Below are positions 52,874-62,986 of a DNA stretch of 64,000 nucleotides, piece after piece (positions within the stretch are counted from its first letter, which is position 1; each line of letters starts with the position of its first letter). Origin of the DNA: Rebecca billardiae RCC1528 (lineage: Eukaryota; Haptophyta); NCBI GenBank assembly GCA_965240325.2, contig OZ251234.1, positions 1,178,001 to 1,242,000 of the forward strand, read 5' to 3'. Position numbers and translations under genes: made by a program. Under the pieces are notes generated by a model. The model was not told the origin of the DNA. It saw nothing but the letters and a program-made list of their open reading frames with translations, and made no database searches.

Positions 52874-55800
52874 TGCCGTCCGCTCGCTGCCATAGGGCCA
52901 GGGCGAGCACCGCGCTGAGGACGAGGAGAAGCGAGAGCGCGAGCGCGGCGGTGCGCGCGCGCGTGAAGCACGCCGACCCGAGGAATGCAAGCGCGACGCA
53001 CGCCTGCGCCCACAGCTGCAGCACGAGCAGCAGCGCGGCTGCCGAGCGTGTGAAGTAGCGCAGCCGCGCCGCGCACCCCGCCGCCCACAGAAGCGCCGCC
53101 GCGCTGTGGCTGAGCAGCGAGTCGCTTGCCCACTGCGACACCCAGTACGCGCCGCGCGGGAGGCCCATCATCCGCATCAGCGCGCGCAGCCGCAGGTGCT
53201 TCTCGTGCACCAGCGAGTGCGCGAGAGTCGGGACGAGCAGCGAGCACGCCGGCGGCAGCCCGAGAAGCAGCAGCAGCGTCAGGAGGCGCTTCCAGCCGCG
53301 GAGCAGCGCCGACGGCGGGAGCCCGAGGAAGGCGCCCGAGGTGGAGTCGACGGCGAGCGTCTTGGCGGGGCGCAGCGCGCGCAAGCCCACCTTCACCGCG
53401 TCGCGCGCGCTCGGCCGCCCCGCCGCCGCGCCACTGTGCGCGAGCAGCGCGTTGGTGAAGCCGTTACTCAGCAGCAGCGGCACGAGCGCCGCCAGCCCAA
53501 GCCTGCGCGCGCCGCTGTCCGCGCGGTCGGGGGCCAGCTTGAGCGGCCTGCGCAGCTGCGTCTGCCGCACCCACGTGGTGTCCGCGCCCGGCGGGAGAGA
53601 GGCGGGCAGGGGCTCGGTGACGTAGAACCTGCGTGCGTGCGCGCGCGTGATTGGGTCCGGGGCGGCGCGCGCGCGCGCGTGCGCAGCCGCAGTCGTCGTC
53701 GGCGGCGTCGGCGGCGGCGTCGGCGGCGTCGGCGGCGGCGTCGGCGGCGGCGGCGGCCGCGTCGGCGGCGGCGTCGTCAATGGTGGCGCGGTGTGTGCGT
53801 GGGGGCGCAACGAGGTCGTGTGGTGGCGCGGGGGCGGATCGAGCGGGTGAGCACGCGCGCCCGACCGGCGCGCGCGCGGGGGTACCGCGCGCAACGCCGG
53901 CGGCGTGCCGTCCCAAGCCGCGCCGCCGCCCGCGCACCCGTCTCGGCGCGCACGCGAGCGCGCACGCCGCGCCGCACGCGCACGCCGCGCACGCGCGCTC
54001 GCCGCGCCACACGCGCACGCGCGCACGCGCACGCACGCGCACGCATGCGCGCACGCCGCGCCACGCGCGCCCGCGCGCACGCGCGCACGCGCACGCATGC
54101 GCGCACCACTGGTCACGCCCTCGGCCGCGTAGGCTCCAGAAGGACGAGAGCACCCAGTCGAGCGTGCCCGAGTCCGGCTCGAGCCGCTCCACCCGGACCG
54201 ACCACGAGGGGAACAGCTGCTCCGCGAGGTTGAGCGCCGAACGCCACGGCGGATCAAGAGTGTCGCTCAGCGCAGCGCGCGAGGCATACGCGCCCGCTCT
54301 GATCGCAGACTGCTCGCGGAGCTGATGCGCGTCGAGGGCGGCCATGCTGGCCCAGCCCGACGGGCCGTACGCCGGCACCACGAACGCGTCGTAGCGCACG
54401 CAGCGCGCGCGCTCGCAGCGCCACGCGCGCGCGGACGGCTCATGCCGAGCGCCGCCGCCGCTGAGCTGCACGCCGCGCCACGCGGCGAGCTGCGCGCAGG
54501 AGGCGCCGGCGGGCGGCGGGCGCGGCGCGCCAGGCGGCAGCGGCAGCGCGCGCGTGGCCGCGGCGTCCGCCGCCGCCTCGTGGCACACCGGCGGCGCGCC
54601 GTCCACGCACGCGGCCTCGTCCCCGTACAGGTCGGCGCCCGCGCCCTCGGCGAGATTATAGCTCTCGCCCGCGCGCAGCTCCATCGTCGACGCTTCGAGG
54701 AAGAGCTGGCTCATGTCCCAGCCCCACTCCTGCATCAGAAAATGGAGCAGGCCCTCCTGCGTCGGCGGGTAGCGGTGCGGGCACCGCCCGGTGCCCGCCG
54801 CGCCGCACAGCTGCACCCGACGGTCGGGCGCGGAGCCCGAGACCAGCACGAGGGCGTAGCAGCACGCGATAGACGAGGCGGCGACATCGCACTCGCTCGT
54901 CGCCTCGCCGCCGCCCCTGTCCGCGTACGAGGTGCGGCCGAACGAGCGCGGGAAGGAACCGAGCAGCCCGCTGGCGCGCACGCGCGCTCGCACCGCCGCC
55001 AGATCGGCCGGCAACTCGGTCGCCGCCGCCGCCCCCTCGCCGCCCGACGGGTTGGCCTCGCCTGCGGCCCCGGCCGCGAGCCCGGCGGCGCCGGCCGCGC
55101 GCGCCGCCGCGCCCTGCGCACCCGCCCGCTCTGCGCCGGCCCCGGGCCCCTCCTCCTCCTCCTCCTCTGCGTCCTGCGCGGGGCCGTACATCGCCAGCCC
55201 AAACGGCGAGTGGTCGAAGGACCCCACGAACGTCGAGGTCACGAACTGGCTGCCGCCGCCCGCCTCCGCGTCCGCACCCGTAGCATCCGCACCCGCCGCC
55301 GCGCCCGCGCCCGCGCCCTCCAGTCCCGCCGGCGCGGCGAACACACCGCCGAGCGCGGAGCGCACCGCCTCCGTGGCGCCGAACACTGGCACGCGCCAGC
55401 CCAGCCAGGACTCGGAGTCCGGGGACTGCTCGTGCTGGCTCAGCAGCGCGCGCTCGAGCGTCATCGGCCCGCGGCCGGATGGCACCCACTGCACGGCGCC
55501 CACACTGAGCCCGCCGCCGCGCAGCGAGCGCGCGGCGGCGCACACCGCCGTCTCGTCGACGAGCGCCTGGAGCGCGTCCGAGCGCCGCTCCGACCCGCGG
55601 CTCGACGCGCGCACGCGGCACTGGCAGTACGCCGGAGGCGGCGCGCCGCCGGCGCGCGCCGGCCCGTCGCACTCGGCGCCGAAATCGATCAGATCCTCTC
55701 CCAAGGCCTCGTCCGCGCCGTCGGCCTCGCCGCCCGCGCCCTCGCCGGCCGCGCCCTCGCCGCCCGCGCCCTCGCCGCCCTCGGCGACGTCGCCTGCGGC

Positions 55801-58800
55801 GCCGTCGGCCTCGGCGCCAGCCTCGGCCTCGGCGGCGCCGTCCCCGCCGCCGCCCGCCTCCGCGGCGGCGCGAGCGCTCGGCGGGCGCGTGGTCAGACAC
55901 TGGTTCGCGCGCGAGGGCTTCAGCAGCGGGTTGTGCGGTCCGAGGCCTGAGCCGCGGAGGCACGCGTCTTCAAACGCGTTGTCGCGCGCGCAGCATGTCT
56001 CGACATAGTCCTTGCTCGCGCCCGCGCAGAAGAGGCAGCCCTCCGCCGCGCCGAGCGAGGTGCGGTTCGCGCACGCGTCGTCGAACACGCGGCCGACGCG
56101 CGCGCACGCGCCGTCGAGATGCACTCGCATCTGCGCCTCGTCCGCGGCGAGCTGCGCCTGCGTCGAGTCGACGAGCCGACGCTGCACGAGCAGCGCGCCG
56201 AGGACGACGAGCAGCGGCGCGCTGAGGTTGCACCCCACGCCGCAGCGCTGCCGGCTCAGCAGGGCGAGGTTCTTGCGCAGCGTCGCGCGCAGCGGCCGCG
56301 GCACGCGCTCCGCGGCCGCGCGAGCGGGCGCGGGCGGCGGCGGCGGCTCAGCGACGGGCGGCGCGGCGAGGCCGCCCTCGAGATCGGCGGCGGCCGCCGC
56401 GGCGGCGGCGGCGTCCGCGCCGTGTTCCACCCCGCCCTCGCCGCCGCCCGCCCCCGCGCCCTCCGCGCCGCCCGCGCCCCCGCTCCCGTCGGCAGGCTGG
56501 TCCCGGCGGCCATGCTGATCGGCCGCGCCCGCCTGCGCCAGCCGCAGGAAGACCTCCTCGAGCGTCGAGTGCGAGAGCAGCCAGTCGCGCAGCCTCACGT
56601 CCTCGCCCTCCGACACCGCGGCGGCGGCGGCGGCGTGCGCGCCGTCCACGCCGCGCGCAGGCGAGCCGGCCGCGCCGGCCGGCGCGCCGGCCCCGCCGGC
56701 CGCGGCGTGGCCGGGCTCTTCGCCGCGCGCGTCGGCGGGCCTCGCGCGCGGCGAGGCGGGTTGCGACGCGGATCGCGACGCGGCGCGCGACGCGGCGCGC
56801 GAGCGCTCCGCCGCCATCGCCTCCGCCGCCGCGACCGCCTCGGCGCGCGACGCGGCGTGCCGCTGCTCGATCCACTGGAGCAGCGGCGCGCACGCCGCCA
56901 TGGCCGACTGCTCGATCGCGAAGGTGCATGAGCCGGCGGAGGAGGAGACGAGGGCGGCGGCGGGCAGGAGCGCGCGCACGCGGCGCACGAGTGCTGGGAC
57001 GTCCGCCGCGCGCGTGACCAGCCTGAGCGCATACCCGCTGCCGAAGCGCCGCTTCAGCTGCACGGCCGAGCCGAGCGCGACGAGCTGCCCGCGCGCCATC
57101 ACGCCGATCGTGTTCCCGAGCGCGTCCGCCTCCTCCATCGAGTGCGTGGTGAGCAGCGTCGTGCGCTCGTGCCGCTGAGACTCGACCATGCCCCACACGA
57201 ATTTGCGAGTATAAGGGTCCAGTCCCGTGGTCGGCTCGTCGAGCACGATCAGCCGCGGCGCGCCCACGTACGCGAGCGCGACGGACAGCCTGCGGCGCAT
57301 GCCGCCGCTCAGCTTGCACGCCTCGCGGCCCCGGACCTCCGACAGCCGGACTGCCTCGAGCAGCCGCGGGAGCTGCGCCTCGAGCGCTGAGGCGGACACG
57401 CCCTTGAGGCGCGCAAACAGCCGCACGTGCTCTTCGACGCTCAGCGCGGAGAAGACGCAGTCGTGCTGCGGGCACACGCCGAGCATCGCGCGGACGGCGC
57501 CGAGGTCGCGCGTCACGCTGCACCCGTAGACGACGCAGTCGCCCGCGCTCGGCGCCACCTGCCCGACGAGCATGCCGATGGTTGTGGACTTGCCCGCGCC
57601 GTTGTGCCCGAGGAGCGCAAAGATCTCGCCCTCGGCGAGCGAGACACTCAGCCCGCACACCGCCGCCGTCCGCCCGTACCACTTGCGCAGCGCGACGAGC
57701 GAGACGCGGTGCGAGGGCGGCGCGGCGCGCGTGAGCACGCGCACCGCCTCCGCGCGCACGTCCACGTCCAGAGAGCCGAGCTCGGGCATGGCGTCGTGAG
57801 CGCCGCCGCCGAGCAGCGGCGCGCACGCGAGGCGCAGCGGGCGCGGGAGCAGGCCGGCGCAAGGCGCGCCGCGCCCGCTCGGCCCGCCGCCGCTCGGGCC
57901 GCGCCCGCCCGCCGCGTCCGCCGCCGCGTCCGCCGCCACGGTCGCCGCCGCCGCCGCCGTCGCCTCCGCCTGCAGCGCGCCCAGCAGGCGCTCGTTGCCG
58001 CGCGGCCGCGCGCCGCGCAGCCAGTACGAGGGTAGAAGCGGGAAGAGTGGCGGCTGCGCGCGGCCGTCCGCGCCGCGCGCGCACACCTGCGCCGCGTACC
58101 ACGCGAGCACCGCGCCGAGCGCCACGCTCGCGCCCATGCAGCCGAGCGCATGCGCGAGGGGAGGCGGCGAGTAGTCGTCCACATCCGCCCGAGTGGCCTC
58201 CTCCGCCGCCGCCGCCGCCGCCGCCGCGTCGTCCGCGCCGCCCGCGCCGCCCGCCCCGCCGAGGTCAAAGGCAAAGTTGGAAGCGGTGGCGTTGGCGTCG
58301 TACAGCTCGGCGAGGCCGAACGAGCCGCCGGCCGCCCACACCGGCAGCTTGGTCTCGTTGTCCACGCCGCGCACCGGCGCCGTCCGCTTGGCGATCGCGT
58401 TCGTGAGGCGCACCAACGGCAGCGGTGGGTACAGCCGCTGCGCCCACGTCGCGAGCCGGCCGGGTGGCCCCGGCATGAGGGACGGGTCGTAGAGCAGGTC
58501 GAGCAGCATGGGGATCGAGGCGGCGATGAGCGCGACGAGCATCGCGAGCACGAGCATCGCGCCGCCCAGCGCGTGCGCGCTCTTCGTCCGCGTGAGCACC
58601 GCCGCGAGCGCGCACGCGCCCGCCGCGCTGGCCGTGCCGTACAGCCAAAAGGTTCCGAGGAGAACGCGCGCGTCCGTGAGCGCGAAGAACGGGAGGCCGC
58701 ACGCGGTGCCGGCGCCGAGGGTGAGCACACTGGCGAGCAGGACGAGCGCCGCGGCCTGCGCCAGCGCGGACGCCCAGTACGCCGCCTCGTGCATCCCGAT

Positions 58801-60147
58801 CTGCCGCATCGCCCCCAGCAGCCCCTTCTCCTTCTCAGCCACGATCGAGTGCAGGCAGTGCAGCGCAGGCAGCAGCAGCCCAACCGCGAGCGCGGGCGCG
58901 CCGTACGAGCCGACGACGTCGACAAAGTCGCGGCGCACGACGCGCGGGTACGAGCGGTACCGCACGCGCGAGCGCGGCCGCTCGGCGCCCTCGCCGCCGC
59001 CGCCCGCCGCCGCTCCGCCCGCCGCCGCTCCGCCCGCCGCCGCCGCCCTGGTCTCGAGGATGGCTGCGTCGAGCACCGCCTGCGCTACGGGCAGCAGCTG
59101 CGGAGGCTCGCGGTGCGAGGTGAGCACGTCGTCGCCGTTCTGGCGGTACCACGCCGTCGCGCTCTCGTTGTACCACAGCTCGTACCCGAACGTCGGCGGC
59201 ATCGCCGGGCCGTCCGGCACGTCCTCGGGCGCCGACTCGATCGCATCCGCCGCGCCGAGGCTCTCGACGACCGCGGCCGCGCGCACCGCCGCCGCCGTGT
59301 CCACAAACGCGACGGCGACGGCGGCGCGCCCGCGGTTGTGCGCGAGCCACGCGCGCATGCTGATCGAGCTGCGGAAGCCGAGCACGCACGACCCCGACGC
59401 GCACACGGCCGACGCGTCCACCGCTTGCTCGCCCTCCGCGCTCGCGCCCGCGCCCTCGACGTCCACCGCCGCGAGCTCCCACCCGCGCAGCCGCGCGGCG
59501 GCGCGCATGATCGACAGCGCCTCGGCGTTGCCGGCGGGCGCGAAGACGAGCGGGGCGCACCACGCCCCCGGGATCGGCACGCCCTCGCCGTACTCGCCCG
59601 ACTCAGAGTCGAACACGCGGCAGTGCAGCGGCGAGCTCGGCTCGACCGTCAGAAATGGCGCGGGCGACGGCTCGGTCTCGGCGGGCACGTTGAGGCGAGC
59701 GTCGAGCGCGCAGAGGAGGAGGACGAGCGCGACGGGTGCGATCACCTGCATCGCCGCCATCCGCCCGCCGCGGCGCAGCAGCAGCCCGTTCTTCACCGCG
59801 AGCGCGCCCACCTGCCGCACGAGCGCCGAGCACTCAGCGAGCGCGCTCCGCCGCCCAAACACTCGCGAGCGCGCGGGCGGCGGCGAGCGCGCGACCTGCG
59901 CGTCGCTCGCGCTCGGTGGGCGCTCCGCCAGCTCGATCAGCTCGTCCGTCTCCGCGCCGGGGAGCCGGCGCGGCGCGTTGGCGCGCCATGCCAGCGCCTC
60001 CCGCGCTGGCGGCAGGGGCTCCAACATCGCGTCGAGGTGTCGTACGATGCTGGTCGTAGTGGACGCGCGCCTCGATCGAAATAGCATGGCCGAAAGCCGA
60101 TTTTCCAGTAGCATTGTCCGGCCACCCGGACGCACGGACCACAGCAT
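50286..60147 (-). CDS. Full-length ABCA-type lipid transporter
   Basis: Six exons join in frame: 54107-60147, 52254-53628, 51772-51906, 51351-51552, 50835-51149 and 50286-50650 (introns 478, 347, 219, 201 and 184 bp). They give 2,810 residues from ATG 60147. The order is TMD1-NBD1-TMD2-NBD2. The first TM (APVALVLLLCALDA, residue ~140) is followed by a large luminal loop and a TM block (YGAPALAVGLLLPALHCLHS; EKGLLGAMRQIGMHEAAYW). NBD1 has GHNGAGKST, LSGGM, LIVLDEPTTGLDP and TTHSMEEAD. Ser/Ala-rich linker and TMD2 with its own Cys-containing loop come next (VHEKHLRLRALMRMMGLP). NBD2 has GPNGAGKST, CPQFDILWPELT, LSGGQKRR, VVFLDEPTTGLDP and TTHSMDEAD. This is the ABCA (ABC1) architecture, which in other eukaryotes moves lipids across membranes. 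Low-complexity insertions (poly-Ala, Glu and Gly) make it longer than human ABCA1. Confidence 0.93.
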
Positions 60148-60953
60148 GAGCAAGCAATGACACGCCCACGCTCACGCGGCACGCCCCTCCTCTTGGTTGG
60201 GGCGCTCCGACCCACCGCCTGGGGTGGCACGGCAGGCGTCACCGCGTCAGAGGCTCCGAAGATATCAGATTCAGACGATTCGTCCGAGGCCCGCGAAGGC
60301 GCCAGCGGGCTCGCGGGTCGGTGGGCCCGCCGGTCCAACGGCCTGTGAACCCGGGCGGGCCGGCGCCGGCATCCGCGAAGGCGCGAAGTCGAACGCCGCA
60401 ACGCGCCACGCGGCGTGAACGGCACTCCCGCCGCCTCCCGGACGCCGGCGTCGGTAACGGCCAAGCGGGCAATATATACGTCCTTCGACGGCCTCAGCCT
60501 CAGGGAAGCCCGGGACCAGCCGTCCAGGGCAGCAGCCTAGCCGGCCGCTTGGACTGGGTGGCCGAGGCTGCCGGCTGGCCAGAACAGCGCAGAAGTGGCA
60601 AGAATGAGCGCACATTGCCAGACCATCCGGGCGATCTCAGTAGTCTGAGCCACTGAGTCGCCCCGCCAGGCCATGAGGCTGTGACCGAGGCGGAGAGCTC
60701 GCTCCGCGGAGGGCCGTCCGCTGAGTAGCTGGACCAAATGGGGATACGGTCAAACGGCGTCGCACAAGACCGTCGAGCCGTCGAAGAGGAAGGCACGTGA
60801 GCAGCGAGTAAGGGCACGCAGCCAGCCGCCAGTGCGGACTGGCACCTGAGGTGTATTGTAAATAAATGTGTAGCGGGTGAGATCTCGCCGATGCCGCGTG
60901 TCGTGGTCGAGCACGGGCTGCGCCGTGCACCAGGCGAGGCATGCAGGCGTGCG
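60148..60953. other. Intergenic region
   Basis: Upstream of the ABCA start. No supported gene or repeat. Confidence 0.5.
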
Positions 60954-61388
60954 TCATCGCCGGACGTGAAAGAAGCCCGCGCACGGCCCCGCCTTGCAGC
61001 GAAGGCCGCGGAGGAGGTGTGCGCCCCATGCGGCCACAATGGCTGCAGGGAGCACGCTCCGAGCGCACGTGACGAGGGCGAGCAGGAGCACGAGTGCACG
61101 CTGGATCCGCGGTGTATCAATGTGCAAGAATTTCGGCTGCACGTAGAGCGAGCCGAGTGCCGCGCCGGAGAGCAGCGCTGCGGGAGCGGGCACGGCGTTC
61201 GCGGCAGCGACAATGGCCGGCGTGACCGCTGCCGGTCCGACTGCGACCGCCGCAGCGGCGCGTGGCGCGGAGGTCACGATGAGAAGAGCAGCAGATGTGG
61301 CGGCAACGCGCACGGCGCGCGGCGGCGGGGCACGAGCCGGAGTGGGCGCTCCAGCCGCAGCCGTGACGAGTGCGAGCAGCGTGATCAT
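60954..61388 (-). CDS. Small hydrophobic protein, possible plastid membrane protein
   Basis: 144 residues from ATG 61388. The N-terminal stretch MITLLALVTAAAGAPTPARA resembles a signal peptide followed by an Arg/Ala/Pro transit-like segment. There are then two to three hydrophobic segments (ALLSGAALGSLYV; RALVLLLALVTCARSVLPAA) around FLHIDTPRIQ, and a Cys/Arg tail. This fits a small plastid or ER membrane protein; family not recognised. It diverges from the coiled-coil gene with 129 bp between starts. Confidence 0.5.
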   Translation of the reverse strand: MITLLALVTAAAGAPTPARAPPPRAVRVAATSAALLIVTSAPRAAAAVAVGPAAVTPAIVAAANAVPAPAALLSGAALGSLYVQPKFLHIDTPRIQRALVLLLALVTCARSVLPAAIVAAWGAHLLRGLRCKAGPCAGFFHVRR

Positions 61389-61517
61389 CACGACCGTCGT
61401 GGATTCGAACCCACGCCAAACGGCGGCGGCTTGCCAGTTGCCGCGGCGGCGGCGGCGCAGTGCTTCCGTGAGTGGGAGAGTCTGTGGGATTTTTGCGGGT
61501 GGAAGTGGAATATTGTA
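61389..61517. promoter_or_regulatory. Bidirectional promoter region
   Basis: 129 bp separate opposing ATGs. AATATTGTAATG sits directly before the plus-strand start, a rare AT-rich spot here. GGTGGATTCGAAC-like bases at 61399-61412 resemble a tRNA T-arm but do not fold. Confidence 0.4.
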
Positions 61518-61967
61518 ATGCGAGAGGAAAAATCCGCCGCCGCCGGATGCAGCATGGCGCACGATGAGGACGAGTCGGAGGCGCACAAGAAGCAGGTGGA
61601 TCTTCAGCAGCGGATCCGCGACCGCGCCGTGCGCGTCAAGCGGCAGCAGGAACGTCTTGAGCAGCTGAACGAGCAGCTTGAGCACCTCGAGGGCCCGCAG
61701 CGGCACACGATCGAGCAGCTGCGCGAGGAGATCGCCAAGGTGGACAAGGACCTCAACACGGCAAGACAAGACACCGTGGCAGCCAAGGCGAAGCTCGCCG
61801 AGAGTACCGAGGCCCTCGAGAAGAAGACGCAAGAGAAGCGCATCGCCTCAGACTCCCTCTACACCATGCTGCTCGACTCCGAGGAGGGGAAGATGGCGAA
61901 ACTCGGCGAGATGGAGAAGCGATTTGGTGAGCTGCGGTTAGTGCCCGGCCCAGGCGGGAAATCGTGA
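61518..61967 (+). CDS. Small coiled-coil protein
   Basis: 149 residues from ATG 61518 (or 137 from 61554). Almost the whole protein is a charged helix with heptad-like Leu/Ile spacing: KKQVDLQQRIRDRAVRVK, QERLEQLNEQLEHLEG, HTIEQLREEIAKVDKDLN and ALEKKTQEKRIASDSL. A short tail ends GELRLVPGPGGKS. It is likely a structural or adaptor coiled coil. I do not recognise a specific family. Confidence 0.65.
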   Translation: MREEKSAAAGCSMAHDEDESEAHKKQVDLQQRIRDRAVRVKRQQERLEQLNEQLEHLEGPQRHTIEQLREEIAKVDKDLNTARQDTVAAKAKLAESTEALEKKTQEKRIASDSLYTMLLDSEEGKMAKLGEMEKRFGELRLVPGPGGKS

Positions 61968-62374
61968 TGATCCCCTCATTGAGCTCTTCCACCCTGGCGG
62001 GGAGACTCTTCGTCTTGCGACAGCGATACGATTCTCGATGGAAGACGCAACCTCTGCTCTCTCTCACACCACGGTTCCACCAAGGCGATTGATGAGCGCC
62101 CACGTCGTCGCTGCGAATCCGCCGGATTTATCCGAATGGTCAGTCTCAGCAGAATGAATCGATGTCTTCGTCGTCGGACGAGTCGTCACTGTGTCATCGT
62201 CGTCTGACTCATCGTCATCATCGCGCGACGTCATCATGTTGCCAATGATGTCAATGATCATAAATATATATATATCAATGACAGATGACTCGTCGAAGTC
62301 TCGAATTGTCGATGATCAGATGCGGTCCGCCCGTGACTGACGGCCGTTGATCGAGACTCATGCGATCCACCTGC
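61968..62374. other. Intergenic region
   Basis: Contains ATC/TCATCATC low complexity (62200-62260) and a TATATATATA stretch at 62263-62274. No gene. Confidence 0.5.
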
Positions 62375-62902
62375 TCAGCCCGCCGCTGGGGTCGTCGTGA
62401 GGAACGCAATGAGGCTCGGCGACGAGTGACGCAGGCCCATGCTGGCGACAACGGTGTACCCAAAGGCCCGTCCCACGGGCACGTGATCGGTCGCGGCCGT
62501 GTCCGTGCTCGTGCGCACGACGGCAACGGTGGTGCCGCGCACGCGGGCGCCAGATCTCGGGTCGTACTCCGATCGGTAGAGTGTCCACGTGACGGGCAGG
62601 TCTGGGGCTCTGTCGGCGCCACCACGCGCCCACTCGATGCGCGCAGTGCTGAGCTCGCCATCCATACCAACCAGGTGCACGATGGGTGGCGCCGGTCTTT
62701 CAGCGGCGCTCGGATGTCCGCCGTGCTGCCCGCCCAGGGACGTTGGCGAGCTTGCCGCCGACCCTTCGGGGGGCTGCGTCGGAGCCACGCCAAGCCGTGC
62801 GCTGATCGTCGCCACTGTCTCGCGCACGAGCGCCATCTCGGCCAATGTGAGTGTGTCACTATCTTCCCTCCTCATGGACGCCGACGACGGCAACGCCGCC
62901 AT
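62375..62902 (-). CDS. FN3-like domain protein
   Basis: 175 residues from ATG 62902. Residues ~10-35 are a short helix (LTLAEMALVRETVATISARL). After a Pro/Ser linker, residues ~75-170 resemble a fibronectin type III fold: PPIVHLVGMDGELSTARIEW, VTWTLYRSEYDP, GTTVAVVRTSTDT and the F/Y-rich strand GRAFGYTVVASMG. A binding or adaptor role is inferred. It is head to head with the WW gene, 84 bp between starts. Confidence 0.55.
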   Translation of the reverse strand: MAALPSSASMRREDSDTLTLAEMALVRETVATISARLGVAPTQPPEGSAASSPTSLGGQHGGHPSAAERPAPPIVHLVGMDGELSTARIEWARGGADRAPDLPVTWTLYRSEYDPRSGARVRGTTVAVVRTSTDTAATDHVPVGRAFGYTVVASMGLRHSSPSLIAFLTTTPAAG

Positions 62903-62986
62903 CGTGCACTCGCCACCGATGGCCAACGGGCCCGCGGCGTGCAGTGCACCAGTGACTCGGTGAGCGGTCAGCGCAGCTGCTCGCCC
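62903..62986. promoter_or_regulatory. Bidirectional promoter region FN3-like/WW
   Basis: 84 bp between opposing ATGs, GC-rich without TATA. Confidence 0.45.

Noticed and set aside
51721-54257. Minus-strand frame 51789-54257 and plus-strand frames opposite ABCA as separate genes
   Set aside because: The useful part is ABCA exon 2; the remainder reads through introns, and the opposite-strand frames are shadows of the GC-rich exons.
61393-61470. tRNA gene suggested by a GGTTCGAATCC-like T-arm on the minus strand
   Set aside because: The T stem does not pair with a 7-base loop, and no matching acceptor, D or anticodon arms could be folded around it.
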